Positions 9,775 through 19,408 of a stretch of 64,000 bases of DNA are shown here, in pieces. The notes beneath the pieces are model-generated. The model searched no databases, was not told the DNA's origin, and saw nothing but the letters and a program-made list of their open reading frames with translations. Both the position numbers and the translations under genes were made by a program. This DNA is from an uncultured Pelagibacteraceae bacterium (GTDB taxonomy: Bacteria; Pseudomonadota; Alphaproteobacteria; Pelagibacterales; Pelagibacteraceae): positions 1-64,000 of the forward strand of contig CABXOW010000002.1 of the NCBI GenBank assembly GCA_902513955.1. The letters are read 5' to 3'. Numbering within the stretch: position 1 is the stretch's first letter; each line of letters opens with the position of its first letter.

Positions 9775-10797
9775 ATGCCTAAGATTAATGCATTGGTCGC
9801 TGGATCAACTGGATATATTGGAATTCAATTAATTAAATTATTAGTTAAACACAAATATATTAATATTAAATACCTTTGTGGGAACAGTTCTGTTGGGAAG
9901 AAAATTTCCAATTACGACAAATCTTTATCTAATAAGAAGTTACCAAAAATTATTAGTTTTAATAAAAAACTTTTAAAAGATATAGATGTAGTTTTTACAG
10001 CATTACCAAACGGTGAAGCACAAGATATATCAAAACATTTAACAAAAAATATTATTTTAATAGATTTAGCTGCAGATTTCAGATTAGAAAAAGGATCAGA
10101 CTATTTTAAGTGGTATAAACAAAAACATAGAGCAACAAATTTAATTAAAAAAAGTTTATATTCTTTGCCAGAAATTAATGGAAAATACATTGATAAATAT
10201 CAAATTATTTCATGCCCAGGTTGTTATCCAACATCAATATTATTACCTTTAATACCTTTGTTTAAAAATAATTTAGTAAAAGTTAAAAACATTATAATTG
10301 ACTCAAAATCTGGTTATTCAGGTGCTGGTAGAAGTGTGCATAAAAAATATAAAGATAAAAATCTTTATGAGTCATTGAGCGCATACGGAGTAGGTTTTCA
10401 TCGTCATAACTCAGAGATAGATCAAATGTTAAGTAAATTTACAAAAAAGAAAATAAGTTTTAATTTTACTCCACATTTAACCCCTATGTTTCGAGGAATC
10501 TTAAGTACAATTTATATAGATTTAGAAAAAGGGGCAACTCAACTCAAATTAATCAAACTACTTACAGATTTTTACAAAAAAGAAGATTTTGTAAAAATTT
10601 TAAAAGCAGATAGTTTAATAAGCACAAACGATGTGATTAATTCAAATAATTGTTTCATATCTGTTTGTAAATCTAAATATAAAGGTAAAATTATCATACT
10701 TTCAGCTATAGATAATTTAATCAAAGGTGGGGCAGGTCAAGCTGTACAAAATTTAAATATGAAATTTAATTTTCCCCGTAAAACAGCTTTATCGTGA
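9775..10797 (+). CDS. argC: N-acetyl-gamma-glutamyl-phosphate reductase
   Basis: VAGSTGYIGIQLIKLL; SCPGCYPTSILLPLIPL; KGGAGQAVQNLN. Confidence 0.93.
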   Translation: MPKINALVAGSTGYIGIQLIKLLVKHKYINIKYLCGNSSVGKKISNYDKSLSNKKLPKIISFNKKLLKDIDVVFTALPNGEAQDISKHLTKNIILIDLAADFRLEKGSDYFKWYKQKHRATNLIKKSLYSLPEINGKYIDKYQIISCPGCYPTSILLPLIPLFKNNLVKVKNIIIDSKSGYSGAGRSVHKKYKDKNLYESLSAYGVGFHRHNSEIDQMLSKFTKKKISFNFTPHLTPMFRGILSTIYIDLEKGATQLKLIKLLTDFYKKEDFVKILKADSLISTNDVINSNNCFISVCKSKYKGKIIILSAIDNLIKGGAGQAVQNLNMKFNFPRKTALS

Positions 10798-11021
10798 AAT
10801 CAATTTTAATTATATTTATGATTTTATTGTTAAACAATTGTTCATTAAACAAAGATTCTAAATATTGGACAGAAGATGTTGTTAAAAAGAATGAGAATCA
10901 AAAAAAATTATCAGATATTTTAAAAAAGTCAGAAGATATAACAACTATGACCTTTGATGAATATAAGATTTATATAGATGACTACACAAAAAAAAGTAAA
11001 TATCCAAATATAAACCAATGA
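10794..11021 (+). CDS. Small putative lipoprotein
   Basis: 75 aa, lipobox MILLLNNC; overlaps both neighbours by a few bases. Confidence 0.65.
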   Translation: MKSILIIFMILLLNNCSLNKDSKYWTEDVVKKNENQKKLSDILKKSEDITTMTFDEYKIYIDDYTKKSKYPNINQ

Positions 11022-12310
11022 ATAATACAATAAATATAGCGGTAGTAGGTTTAGGTCAGGTAGGTATTTATTTATTAAATGAATTAAATACTAAAAAAAA
11101 AGCAATTGAACATAAAACTGGAAAAAAAATTAAAGTAGTTGCTGTCTCAGCTAGAAATATAAATAAAAAAAGAAAATTTAAAATAGATAAAAAGATTTTT
11201 TTTAAAAATCCATTAGAAATTTTTAAAAAAAAGAAAGTAGATATTTTGTTTGAAGCTATAGGCTTATCAGATGGTATATCAAAAAAAGTAGTTGAAACTG
11301 CCTTAAAGAAAAAAATTAACGTTATAACTCCAAATAAGGCTTTAATTTCAAAACATGGAAATAATTTAGCTAAAATTGCAGAAAAAAATAATATTAATTT
11401 AGAATTTGAAGCATCTGTTGCTGGAGGAATTCCAATACTTAGATCTATTAAGGAGGGTTTAGCTACAAATAAAATTTCAAAAATTTATGGAATTTTAAAT
11501 GGAACTTCTAATTATATTTTATCTGAAATGGAAGATTCTAACAAAAATTTTGCTGATGTTCTTAAGAAAGCTCAAAAACTTGGTTATGCCGAACCTAGTA
11601 ATCCAAAATTAGATTTAAATGGTTTTGATGCTTTTGCTAAAATTAGAATTTTATCTGCACTATCATTTAATAGTAAAATCTCAAAACACAAATGCTTGAT
11701 GGAAGGTATAGAAAAAATAGAATTAAAAGATATTATAATAGCGAGTCAATTAAATTTGAGAATTAAGCTTTTAGGTATATCTGAATTAAAAAATAATCAA
11801 TTATTTGAAACAGTACACCCGTGTCTTGTTAGTAAAAAATCTTATATTGGAAATGTTAACGGTGTAATGAATGCGGTTATCCTTGAAGGTAAGCCAGTTG
11901 GAGAAAGTATTTTACAGGGTGAAGGTGCAGGACCAGGTCCAACTTCATCAGCATTATTATCTGATTTATTATCTATATTACGAGGTAACATAAAGAAACC
12001 TTTTGGAGTTTCAGTATCAAAACTTAAAACTCTAATGAATTATAATGTTAATAATTATATAAATTCTCTTTATTTAAGATTTGAAGTAAAAGATCAACCA
12101 GGTGTTTTATCACAAATTACAAATAGATTAGCTAAGTACAAAATTTCAATTAAAAGAATAATTCAAACACCAGATAAAAAAAATAATAAAGCTACTATTA
12201 TTATCATTACGCACAAAACATCAGAACTTAATTGTAATAATTGTTTGTCAATATTTAAAAGTAATAAAAACGTACTTAAAACTCCTACATTAATAAGATT
12301 ATTAAGTTAA
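11018..12310 (+). CDS. hom: Homoserine dehydrogenase (C-terminal ACT domain)
   Basis: VVGLGQVGIYLLNEL; FEASVAGGIPILRSIKEGLA; GTSNYILSEME; ACT segment FEVKDQPGVLSQITNRLAKYKISIKRI. Confidence 0.95.
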   Translation: MNNTINIAVVGLGQVGIYLLNELNTKKKAIEHKTGKKIKVVAVSARNINKKRKFKIDKKIFFKNPLEIFKKKKVDILFEAIGLSDGISKKVVETALKKKINVITPNKALISKHGNNLAKIAEKNNINLEFEASVAGGIPILRSIKEGLATNKISKIYGILNGTSNYILSEMEDSNKNFADVLKKAQKLGYAEPSNPKLDLNGFDAFAKIRILSALSFNSKISKHKCLMEGIEKIELKDIIIASQLNLRIKLLGISELKNNQLFETVHPCLVSKKSYIGNVNGVMNAVILEGKPVGESILQGEGAGPGPTSSALLSDLLSILRGNIKKPFGVSVSKLKTLMNYNVNNYINSLYLRFEVKDQPGVLSQITNRLAKYKISIKRIIQTPDKKNNKATIIIITHKTSELNCNNCLSIFKSNKNVLKTPTLIRLLS

Positions 12311-13209
12311 TGGATATTTATCTAAAACTTTTTGAAGTTTTGTTTCCTGTATTTTTTATAGTCGGTATTGGAATTTTTTTAGGTAAAAAAAATCCCAATT
12401 TTGACACTTCTTTTATAACAACTTACTCTGGTAATTTTGGTACTCCAGCTTTAGTAATATTTGCCCTTACTGCTGGTGGAGTGACTTTTGATGTTTTTAA
12501 AGAATTCTTTTTTTATGCACTGATACTTCTTACTGCTTTTGGAGTTGTTGGATTAATCTTTTTAGTATTAATGAAAAAAGATTATATTAGAGAATTACCA
12601 ACGTTTGTTTTACCTAATACAGGAAATATGGGTATACCTATATGTTTATTTGCTTACGGAGAATTAGGCATGGGTATAGCAGCTGCTATTTCTTCTCTTG
12701 TTGTTTTACTACATTTTACTCTTAATATATTTCTTGCTAAAAGAGCTTTTGATTTTCAAACAATTTTTAAAAGTCCTGCTTTTTATGCAATCATAATAAC
12801 TGTTTTATTATTATATTTTGACCAACCAATTCCACAATTTGTGATGAACACAGTTATGCTATTAGCTTACGGAATGATTGTTATGATATTAATGTCTTTA
12901 GGTGTTGCTCTTACTCAAATGAAAGTATTTTCTTTTAAAGATGCAGTCATAACTTCAACAGGAAGAGTTATCATAGGTCCTCTTATTGGTTTTGGTGTAA
13001 TTCATTTATTTAGTCTTTCAGGTGTATCAGCAGGTGTAGTTTTAATTCAATCTTCAATGCCTAGTGCTATTTTATGTTATTTAGTTGCGTCCATGTATTC
13101 ACCAAAAGAAATCGTTGATAATATTTCTAGCACTATAGTTGTGTCTACAATTATGTCATTATTTACTATTCCAATTACATTATTCTTTGCTTTAAAATAC
13201 TTCTATTAA
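12310..13209 (+). CDS. AEC-family (auxin efflux carrier-like) transporter
   Basis: 299 aa polytopic; VLPNTGNMGIPICLFAYGELGMG and QSSMPSAILCYLVASMY motifs. Confidence 0.85.
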   Translation: MDIYLKLFEVLFPVFFIVGIGIFLGKKNPNFDTSFITTYSGNFGTPALVIFALTAGGVTFDVFKEFFFYALILLTAFGVVGLIFLVLMKKDYIRELPTFVLPNTGNMGIPICLFAYGELGMGIAAAISSLVVLLHFTLNIFLAKRAFDFQTIFKSPAFYAIIITVLLLYFDQPIPQFVMNTVMLLAYGMIVMILMSLGVALTQMKVFSFKDAVITSTGRVIIGPLIGFGVIHLFSLSGVSAGVVLIQSSMPSAILCYLVASMYSPKEIVDNISSTIVVSTIMSLFTIPITLFFALKYFY

Positions 13210-13226
13210 ACGGTATCCTTCTTTTT

Positions 13227-14081
13227 ATGAAGGCAATAATTTTAAATACATCAGCTTGGATGATTGTCCCTGTTATGGATGCTTATGCAAAATTTTTAAG
13301 TTCATCAATGGATGTATTGCAGATAACTTGGGCTAGATACTTCTTCACAGTAGTTTTTACACTTTCATTAATGCTTATCTTTTATAGACAATCATTAGTC
13401 TGGAGTAAAAAACCTTTGTTACAATTAATTAGAGGCCTTATTTTAGTTTTTTCAACCTATCTTTTCTTTTACTCGATATCCTTTATCTCGTTACCAAAAG
13501 CTTTAACCTTGGCTTTTGTTGCGCCTTTAATTGTAACAGCTTTATCTCCTTTTTTTCTTAAAGAGAAAGTTGGTATTAGAAGATGGACTGCGGTATCCAT
13601 TGGTTTTATAGGTACATTAATAGTTATTAGACCTGGGTTTATAGAGTTTAATTTAGCGACTTTTGCTGCTCTAGGTAATGGAATTTGTTATGGTTTTTAT
13701 CTTATACTTACACGTAAACTCAGTACTTCAGATAATCCACTTTTAACTTTATTATTTACTGGAACAGTAGGGGCCCTAATATTAAGCCTATTTATGCCAT
13801 CTGTTTGGATTAATCCAACACCTAATCAATGGATTATGATGGCTATAATCGGCCTTATAGCCTCTGTAGCGCACCTTTTCTTAATTTTATCACTCAAATA
13901 TGCAGATGCTTCTAAATTGGCTCCTTTAGGCTATACAGAAATAATAACCAACATATTGATTAGCTATTATTTCTTTAATGAATTACCTGATAATTGGACT
14001 TATTTAGGTCTTTTTATTATAGTTCTTAGTGGTTTATATATCTCTAGAAGAGAATATTTAATTACTCGCTCTAATATATAG
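13227..14081 (+). CDS. DMT-family (EamA) transporter
   Basis: About 10 TM; repeated EamA pattern; PLGYTEIITNILISYYFFNELPDNWTYLGLFIIVLSGLYI. Confidence 0.85.
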   Translation: MKAIILNTSAWMIVPVMDAYAKFLSSSMDVLQITWARYFFTVVFTLSLMLIFYRQSLVWSKKPLLQLIRGLILVFSTYLFFYSISFISLPKALTLAFVAPLIVTALSPFFLKEKVGIRRWTAVSIGFIGTLIVIRPGFIEFNLATFAALGNGICYGFYLILTRKLSTSDNPLLTLLFTGTVGALILSLFMPSVWINPTPNQWIMMAIIGLIASVAHLFLILSLKYADASKLAPLGYTEIITNILISYYFFNELPDNWTYLGLFIIVLSGLYISRREYLITRSNI

Positions 14082-14632
14082 TAAACATATAGATACTAAT
14101 ATATAAGGTATTACTTTAATAAAGAGATTTAATACATTGTAATTATTAGATTTTTTTTTATTATAAATTTAGTATATTTTTGTGATCTAAAATTCAAATA
14201 TACCAAAAGATTAATTAAAATAATGAAAAATAACGATTATTTGCTCACATCTAATAATAATAAAACCACATATAACAAGCTTTTATTAAAAAATTATTAA
14301 TAATAGCTAAAAGTGTTTAATATCAATCATTTTTTATCATAGTTAAACTGAAAAATAAAGTTTTTATCAAATAGATGGGTAAGGTGAAGAAAATATTAAG
14401 TAAAATTCAAGAAATTTAGACGTTGAAATTAGTATTGATAACATTAAAAACTAGAGCAATGCAGTATTAGAATATATGATTTAAAAGCCCATAGAGGTAC
14501 TTTATTTTAATATATTTCGATATATAGTACAACTGAAGGGTGCATAATACTATTTATGTTAACAATCGGGAAAATTAACAAAAATCGTTGATTTTATTGG
14601 TTTTTTTAAGCTAAAAAAGGTTTAAAAAGGTC

Positions 14633-14908
14633 TTAAATATCAACATTTTCAGATCTTAGTAATAGTAGCTTTTTCTTGATTCCACCTCTTCCAGAGTATC
14701 CACCAAGCCCTCCATCAGACCGAATTACTCTATGACAGGGTATTTTAGGGGCATATGGGTTTTTAGCACAAGCATTAGCAACTGCACGAGCTGAATTAGG
14801 GCTTTTTATGCCAATAGCGACCTGTTTATAGGTTTCTACCTTGCCCTTTGGTATGGTTTTAAGATAATTCCAAACTTTTTGCTGAAACTTAGTTCCTTTT
14901 AAGTTCAT
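14633..14908 (-). CDS. Methylated-DNA--protein-cysteine methyltransferase, DNA-binding/catalytic domain only
   Basis: FQQKVWNYLKTIPKGKVETYKQVA...NPYAPKIPCHRVIRSDGGLGGYSGR; active-site PCHR present. Confidence 0.88.
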   Translation of the reverse strand: MNLKGTKFQQKVWNYLKTIPKGKVETYKQVAIGIKSPNSARAVANACAKNPYAPKIPCHRVIRSDGGLGGYSGRGGIKKKLLLLRSENVDI

Positions 14909-14930
14909 TAAATTAAATTCTGTATATTAT

Positions 14931-15098
14931 TTATTTATTCATCAAAATGTAGAGCAGTATTAATATGCTAATAATAAAAAATCCAAATATCAACATTAAA
15001 ATTTGATTTTTAGTTTTTTCAGATATTTTGGACCATAAATACATAGAAAATAATATGATTAACGGAACTCCTAAACCTAGAATTATGTATTTTGGCAT
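14931..15098 (-). CDS. Small putative membrane protein (55 aa; not in ORF track)
   Basis: Manual translation: MPKYIILGLGVPLIILFSMYLWSKISEKTKNQILMLIFGFFIISILILLYILMNK*; two hydrophobic segments. Confidence 0.5.
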   Translation of the reverse strand: MPKYIILGLGVPLIILFSMYLWSKISEKTKNQILMLIFGFFIISILILLYILMNK

Positions 15099-15144
15099 TA
15101 TAATTATTTTTAATTTATTTACTTGACTAATAGAATGCGTTATA

Positions 15145-15183
15145 TTATTACTATCGATAATTAATGGTTATCAATAGTAATAA
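15145..15183. repeat. Imperfect inverted repeat: 16-bp arms (1 mismatch) with 7-bp spacer
   Basis: ttattactatcgataa-ttaatgg-ttatcaatagtaataa, ending 2 nt before the recombinase ATG at 15186. Confidence 0.9.
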
Positions 15184-15185
15184 GA

Positions 15186-16142
15186 ATGAATAATATAATT
15201 ACAGACATAAGAGCTTTACAAGAAGAAACTTTATTAAATCTTAAAAATTCTAAATCTAACAATACTGTAAGAGCTTATAATTCAGATTTTAATGATTTTG
15301 GATTATTCTGTGCAAAAAATGGATTTAAATCTCTTCCTTCGGAACCTAAAATTGTCTCTTTGTACCTAACACATTTATCCACAAATAATGTTAAAATGAG
15401 TACTCTAAAAAGGAGATTAGTGTCAATAGGAGTAATTCATAGGTTAAAAGGGCATTATCTTGATACCAAACATCCCTCAATTATTGAAAATATTATGGGT
15501 ATAAAGCGTAGAAAAGGAAGTATTCAATTAGGTAAAAAACCTTTATTAATCAATAATTTAAAAAAAATAATTAATGTAATAGATGATTTAAATAATCAAG
15601 ACATCAAAAAATTTAGAGATAGATCTATTATACTGATTGGATTTTCTGGAGGATTTAGAAGAAATGAAATTGTTTCATTAGACTATGATGATCTAGATTT
15701 TGTAACTGAGGGGCTTAAAATCACATTAAGAAGATCTAAAACAGACCAATATGGTGAAGGATCAGTAAAAGGACTCCCCTTTTTTGACAGTACTCAATAT
15801 TGTCCCGTTATATCAGTTAAAAAATGGATTGAAACTTCAAAAATTAAATCAGGCCCCTTATTTAGACGGTTTGCTAAAGGGTCAAAGTTATCAGAAAAAA
15901 GATTAACAGATCAATCAGTTGCATTAATAATTAAACAATATCTAAAATTAGCGGGAATAGATAATAAAAACTATTCTGGGCACAGCTTAAGATCAGGATT
16001 TGCCACTACAGCAGCTGAGTCTGGAGCTGAAGAAAGAAGTATAATGGCAATGACAGGGCATAAGTCAACTGAAATGGTCAGAAGATATATTAAAGAGGCA
16101 AATTTATTTAAAAATAACGCTTTAAATAAAATTAAATTTTAA
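15186..16142 (+). CDS. Tyrosine recombinase / phage-type integrase
   Basis: FSGGFRRNEIVSLDYDD (catalytic R), GHSLRSGFATTAAESG (HxxR), TGHKSTEMVRRYI (H and Y). Confidence 0.93.
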   Translation: MNNIITDIRALQEETLLNLKNSKSNNTVRAYNSDFNDFGLFCAKNGFKSLPSEPKIVSLYLTHLSTNNVKMSTLKRRLVSIGVIHRLKGHYLDTKHPSIIENIMGIKRRKGSIQLGKKPLLINNLKKIINVIDDLNNQDIKKFRDRSIILIGFSGGFRRNEIVSLDYDDLDFVTEGLKITLRRSKTDQYGEGSVKGLPFFDSTQYCPVISVKKWIETSKIKSGPLFRRFAKGSKLSEKRLTDQSVALIIKQYLKLAGIDNKNYSGHSLRSGFATTAAESGAEERSIMAMTGHKSTEMVRRYIKEANLFKNNALNKIKF

Positions 16143-16156
16143 CCAACTAATTGTCA

Positions 16157-17029
16157 TTAACTAGATTTAGTTTTAAAAAATATCTTAATATATAAATAAT
16201 TAATTTTACAAATTAATAAATGAAAAAAATATTTAATATTAACGTCTGGTTCAGACAAAGGTCCATTATATCTTTCATTTGATTTTAAGTAAAATTTTTT
16301 AAAAAATTTAATACTTACACCCCATTTTAATAAAAATAATTTTGCTCCTTTGCTACCATATTTATTATTAATCTTAATTTTATTTAATTTTTTTCTTAAA
16401 ACAATAGATCCAAAATGATATACTTTAAAATCATTAATACCTTTAAAAATTCTGACTCCTACATTCCATAATTTAAAATTGAAATCTGGGTCAGATCCTG
16501 TTCCAGGGAAATATTCTTCACTTAAACCTCCTACTTCATCCCAAATAGTCCGATGAACCAAAGAAGGAGCCCATGTAGATCCTTGGAAATCATAAAAATT
16601 ATAATTTTTATGTTGGTTTAAAAACTTTTTTTCATCAAAATTATCAGGTGAATTACCACAATAGAATTTTATTTGACCTTCGTTCATCATTGTACCAGAT
16701 AAATAAAATTTATTATGGCTAACCATTTTTACCTCTTCTTCAAGTATAGTGTCCCAATTAGGACAAAAATAAAAATCATCGTGAGCGTAAAGTAGATAGT
16801 CATACTTTGCCATTTTAGCAGCCTTGTTTATACCCTCACATATACCAGAATTATATTCTGTAAATGTATAAATAATTTTTTCTTGTTTAAGAAAATCAAC
16901 TGTTCCATCATTACCAATATTCACATGAGGAATTATTTGATGATTATATTTTGAATTTTTCTTAATACTGTTTATGCACAATTTTAAACAAGAAAGGTTA
17001 TTAAATGTTGGAATTAATATAGAAAACAT
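16157..17029 (-). CDS. Glycosyltransferase family 2 protein
   Basis: MFSILIPTFNNLSCLKLCINSI...NSGICEGINKAAKMAKYDYLLYAHDDFYF, GT-A nucleotide-binding and DD motif. Confidence 0.88.
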   Translation of the reverse strand: MFSILIPTFNNLSCLKLCINSIKKNSKYNHQIIPHVNIGNDGTVDFLKQEKIIYTFTEYNSGICEGINKAAKMAKYDYLLYAHDDFYFCPNWDTILEEEVKMVSHNKFYLSGTMMNEGQIKFYCGNSPDNFDEKKFLNQHKNYNFYDFQGSTWAPSLVHRTIWDEVGGLSEEYFPGTGSDPDFNFKLWNVGVRIFKGINDFKVYHFGSIVLRKKLNKIKINNKYGSKGAKLFLLKWGVSIKFFKKFYLKSNERYNGPLSEPDVNIKYFFHLLICKINYLYIKIFFKTKSS

Positions 17030-17073
17030 AATTAATCAAATATTATGTTGTAAAGATTTTTCATGTTTTTGAA

Positions 17074-19146
17074 TTATTTATTTTTCCATTTATATTTATA
17101 TTTATCTTTAAGTTTAAAAATGACATCTATAAAATATTGAGAGACTATTGTTGAATTATAATTGGAATTATAAAATTTTTTACCTTTACTGGCAATTTTT
17201 TTCATTTTTTTAACGTTTTTTTTATAATATTTGATCTTGTTAGATAAATCATCTACGTCTTTATAATAAACAGCACAAGTACTTGGTATCAAATTTTTAA
17301 GTTTAGTTTCTTTATTAATAAAACAAAGTAGACCATTGCCAATTATCTGTACTATTCTATCACTGCTATAATATTTTAAAGGTTTGCCTCTGCTTAAATT
17401 TAAACCCATGTCATAATTTTTTAATGACTCTAAAAAGAAATCAGCCCAAAGAGGTTCTTTATTTTTATAACCAAAAAAATCAAAATCTATTTCGTTTAAA
17501 TTTTTATCAAGCTTGTCTAATATTTTTTGCCTATCATCGTATTTACCTTTTTTTAATGTTCCCCTATGGACACCGTGACTCATAGCAAAAAATAAATCTT
17601 TTTTTTGTTTTTTTTTAGAATTATCTAAAAATTCAAAAGAAATATCTGAAGGATTTGGCATAAAAAAACTATTATTAATTTTAAAGTTTAATGAATTTGG
17701 ATCACTTGTTAAAAATGTTGCGTCAACATAATTTTCTAAAGATAAAATTCTTTTTTTATTTTTTAGATAATCTGGACCTTTTTTAATTACAGGATCTAAA
17801 AACCATTGACATATCTTTGTATTTTTATGTTCGTTCATTTTAATTAAAGTATCTTTTGTTAAACTATCTGCATGACCTAAGACAACCAAATCAGGTTTAA
17901 AATTAATAAAAGTGTTTAAGACCTTGTTGTTAAATTTTTTAATGCCATTGGGATCAGTTAAGCTTTTGTTGTAGTACAGTATATCTCTATCACTCATTAT
18001 CAGAACGTTATGCCCATTTCTTACAAACCCATTATTTAATCTTTTACTGGTATTGTAATGCAATCTTCCATCAAATCTCTCATTGAAATTAGTTATATGT
18101 AAAATTTTTAATTTATTAATATCTTGATTAGAACTGCTTTTTAAAATTTGTTCTCTTACGTAATCTATGGATTTTGAAATGTCCCGTATATCAAAATTAT
18201 TTTTCTTATAAAATTCATTCTGAAGTTTTCTTAATAAATTTTTATTATTTGTTAATTTTTTTAAAATACTTAAAATATTATTTGAGTTATTTTCCTCTAA
18301 AACTAATCCAATATCTTTTGACTCTATCAATCCACCAACATTAGATATTATTGGACAACATTTTCTACTAGATGCTTCGATGGCAATTCGACCTAGAGGT
18401 TCTTGCCATTTTGAATTTCCAATAGCTATCTCAGATTTTTCATAATAATTTAAAACTTCAGCATTACTTTTATAACCTATTTCTCTAACAAATTTCTTAT
18501 CTGGAAATATTTTTTTTCTAGGTTCATTGCCAATTGCAATAAATTTCCAATCTGAGTTAATTTTAGAAAACTTTTTAGCTACATCTACAAATATATCGTA
18601 TCCTTTTGATTCATTTAATTTACCAACAAATAAAATATTTTTTTGCTTTTTCTTAATATCAATATTTTTTTTCTTAAGAGTTCCACAATAAATAATTTCA
18701 TAATTTGTTCTTACATTGGTATTCGTTTTCATAAAAAATCTATTTTTTATCCACCTACTTACAAAGATGATTTTTGTACAATTTTTTATTAAAGTTTCTC
18801 TTTCTTTAACCATTATTGAGCCTCTTAGATTAAGTGGATCATTATGATATGTAAGAATAATTTTACAATTTGGAAAATATTTTTTTAAAATTTTTACATA
18901 TTCAGGTCTGTTATGAATTTCTATTATAGAAATTTTTATATATTTATACTTATTGCAAAAATCATTTATATAGTTTCTATTTCTAAAAATTTTAGAATTA
19001 GGAAAATCAATTGATGATATAACTTTAATTCTTTTTCTATATTTTGAATACATTAATGAGTCTTTTATATAAATAGAAACTGCGCCAGATTTTTTTTTAT
19101 CTAAGCTTTCTTTATATGGAAGTATGATAAAAATATCTTTATTCAT
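17074..19146 (-). CDS. Two-domain glycosyltransferase: N-terminal GT4-like plus C-terminal CgeB-like glycosyltransferase
   Basis: 690 aa; N half NILFVGKLNESKGYDIFVDVAKKF...EPLGRIAIEASSRKCCPIISNVGGL (GT4); C half KILHITNFNERFDGRLHYNTSKRLNNGFVRNGHNV...GLNLSRGKPLKYYSSDRIVQIIGNGLLCF (CgeB-like). Confidence 0.85.
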   Translation of the reverse strand: MNKDIFIILPYKESLDKKKSGAVSIYIKDSLMYSKYRKRIKVISSIDFPNSKIFRNRNYINDFCNKYKYIKISIIEIHNRPEYVKILKKYFPNCKIILTYHNDPLNLRGSIMVKERETLIKNCTKIIFVSRWIKNRFFMKTNTNVRTNYEIIYCGTLKKKNIDIKKKQKNILFVGKLNESKGYDIFVDVAKKFSKINSDWKFIAIGNEPRKKIFPDKKFVREIGYKSNAEVLNYYEKSEIAIGNSKWQEPLGRIAIEASSRKCCPIISNVGGLIESKDIGLVLEENNSNNILSILKKLTNNKNLLRKLQNEFYKKNNFDIRDISKSIDYVREQILKSSSNQDINKLKILHITNFNERFDGRLHYNTSKRLNNGFVRNGHNVLIMSDRDILYYNKSLTDPNGIKKFNNKVLNTFINFKPDLVVLGHADSLTKDTLIKMNEHKNTKICQWFLDPVIKKGPDYLKNKKRILSLENYVDATFLTSDPNSLNFKINNSFFMPNPSDISFEFLDNSKKKQKKDLFFAMSHGVHRGTLKKGKYDDRQKILDKLDKNLNEIDFDFFGYKNKEPLWADFFLESLKNYDMGLNLSRGKPLKYYSSDRIVQIIGNGLLCFINKETKLKNLIPSTCAVYYKDVDDLSNKIKYYKKNVKKMKKIASKGKKFYNSNYNSTIVSQYFIDVIFKLKDKYKYKWKNK

Positions 19147-19405
19147 TTAGAGTGTATTGGCTTTTAATTTTATTTCTAAGTTTATAATTCTTTTTTAAAA
19201 TATATTCATTTTTCATTGCTAATGATTTACTTTTATACTTTTTTTTATAAATTACTTTCCAAAAATTTCCTTTTGTGAATTTAGCTCCCCTACCATCATT
19301 GTGTAGTTTTAATCTAGCTACTAGATTTGAAGTATAACCAACATAAGAAATTAACTTATTTTTTCTTTTAGTTACTATTAAATAAACGTAATAAATATAA
19401 GTCAT
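19139..19405 (-). CDS. GIY-YIG nuclease superfamily protein (YhbQ-like)
   Basis: YYVYLIVTKRKNKLISYVGYTSNLVARLKLHNDGRGAKFTKG. Confidence 0.9.
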   Translation of the reverse strand: MTYIYYVYLIVTKRKNKLISYVGYTSNLVARLKLHNDGRGAKFTKGNFWKVIYKKKYKSKSLAMKNEYILKKNYKLRNKIKSQYTLNE

Positions 19406-19408
19406 TAT

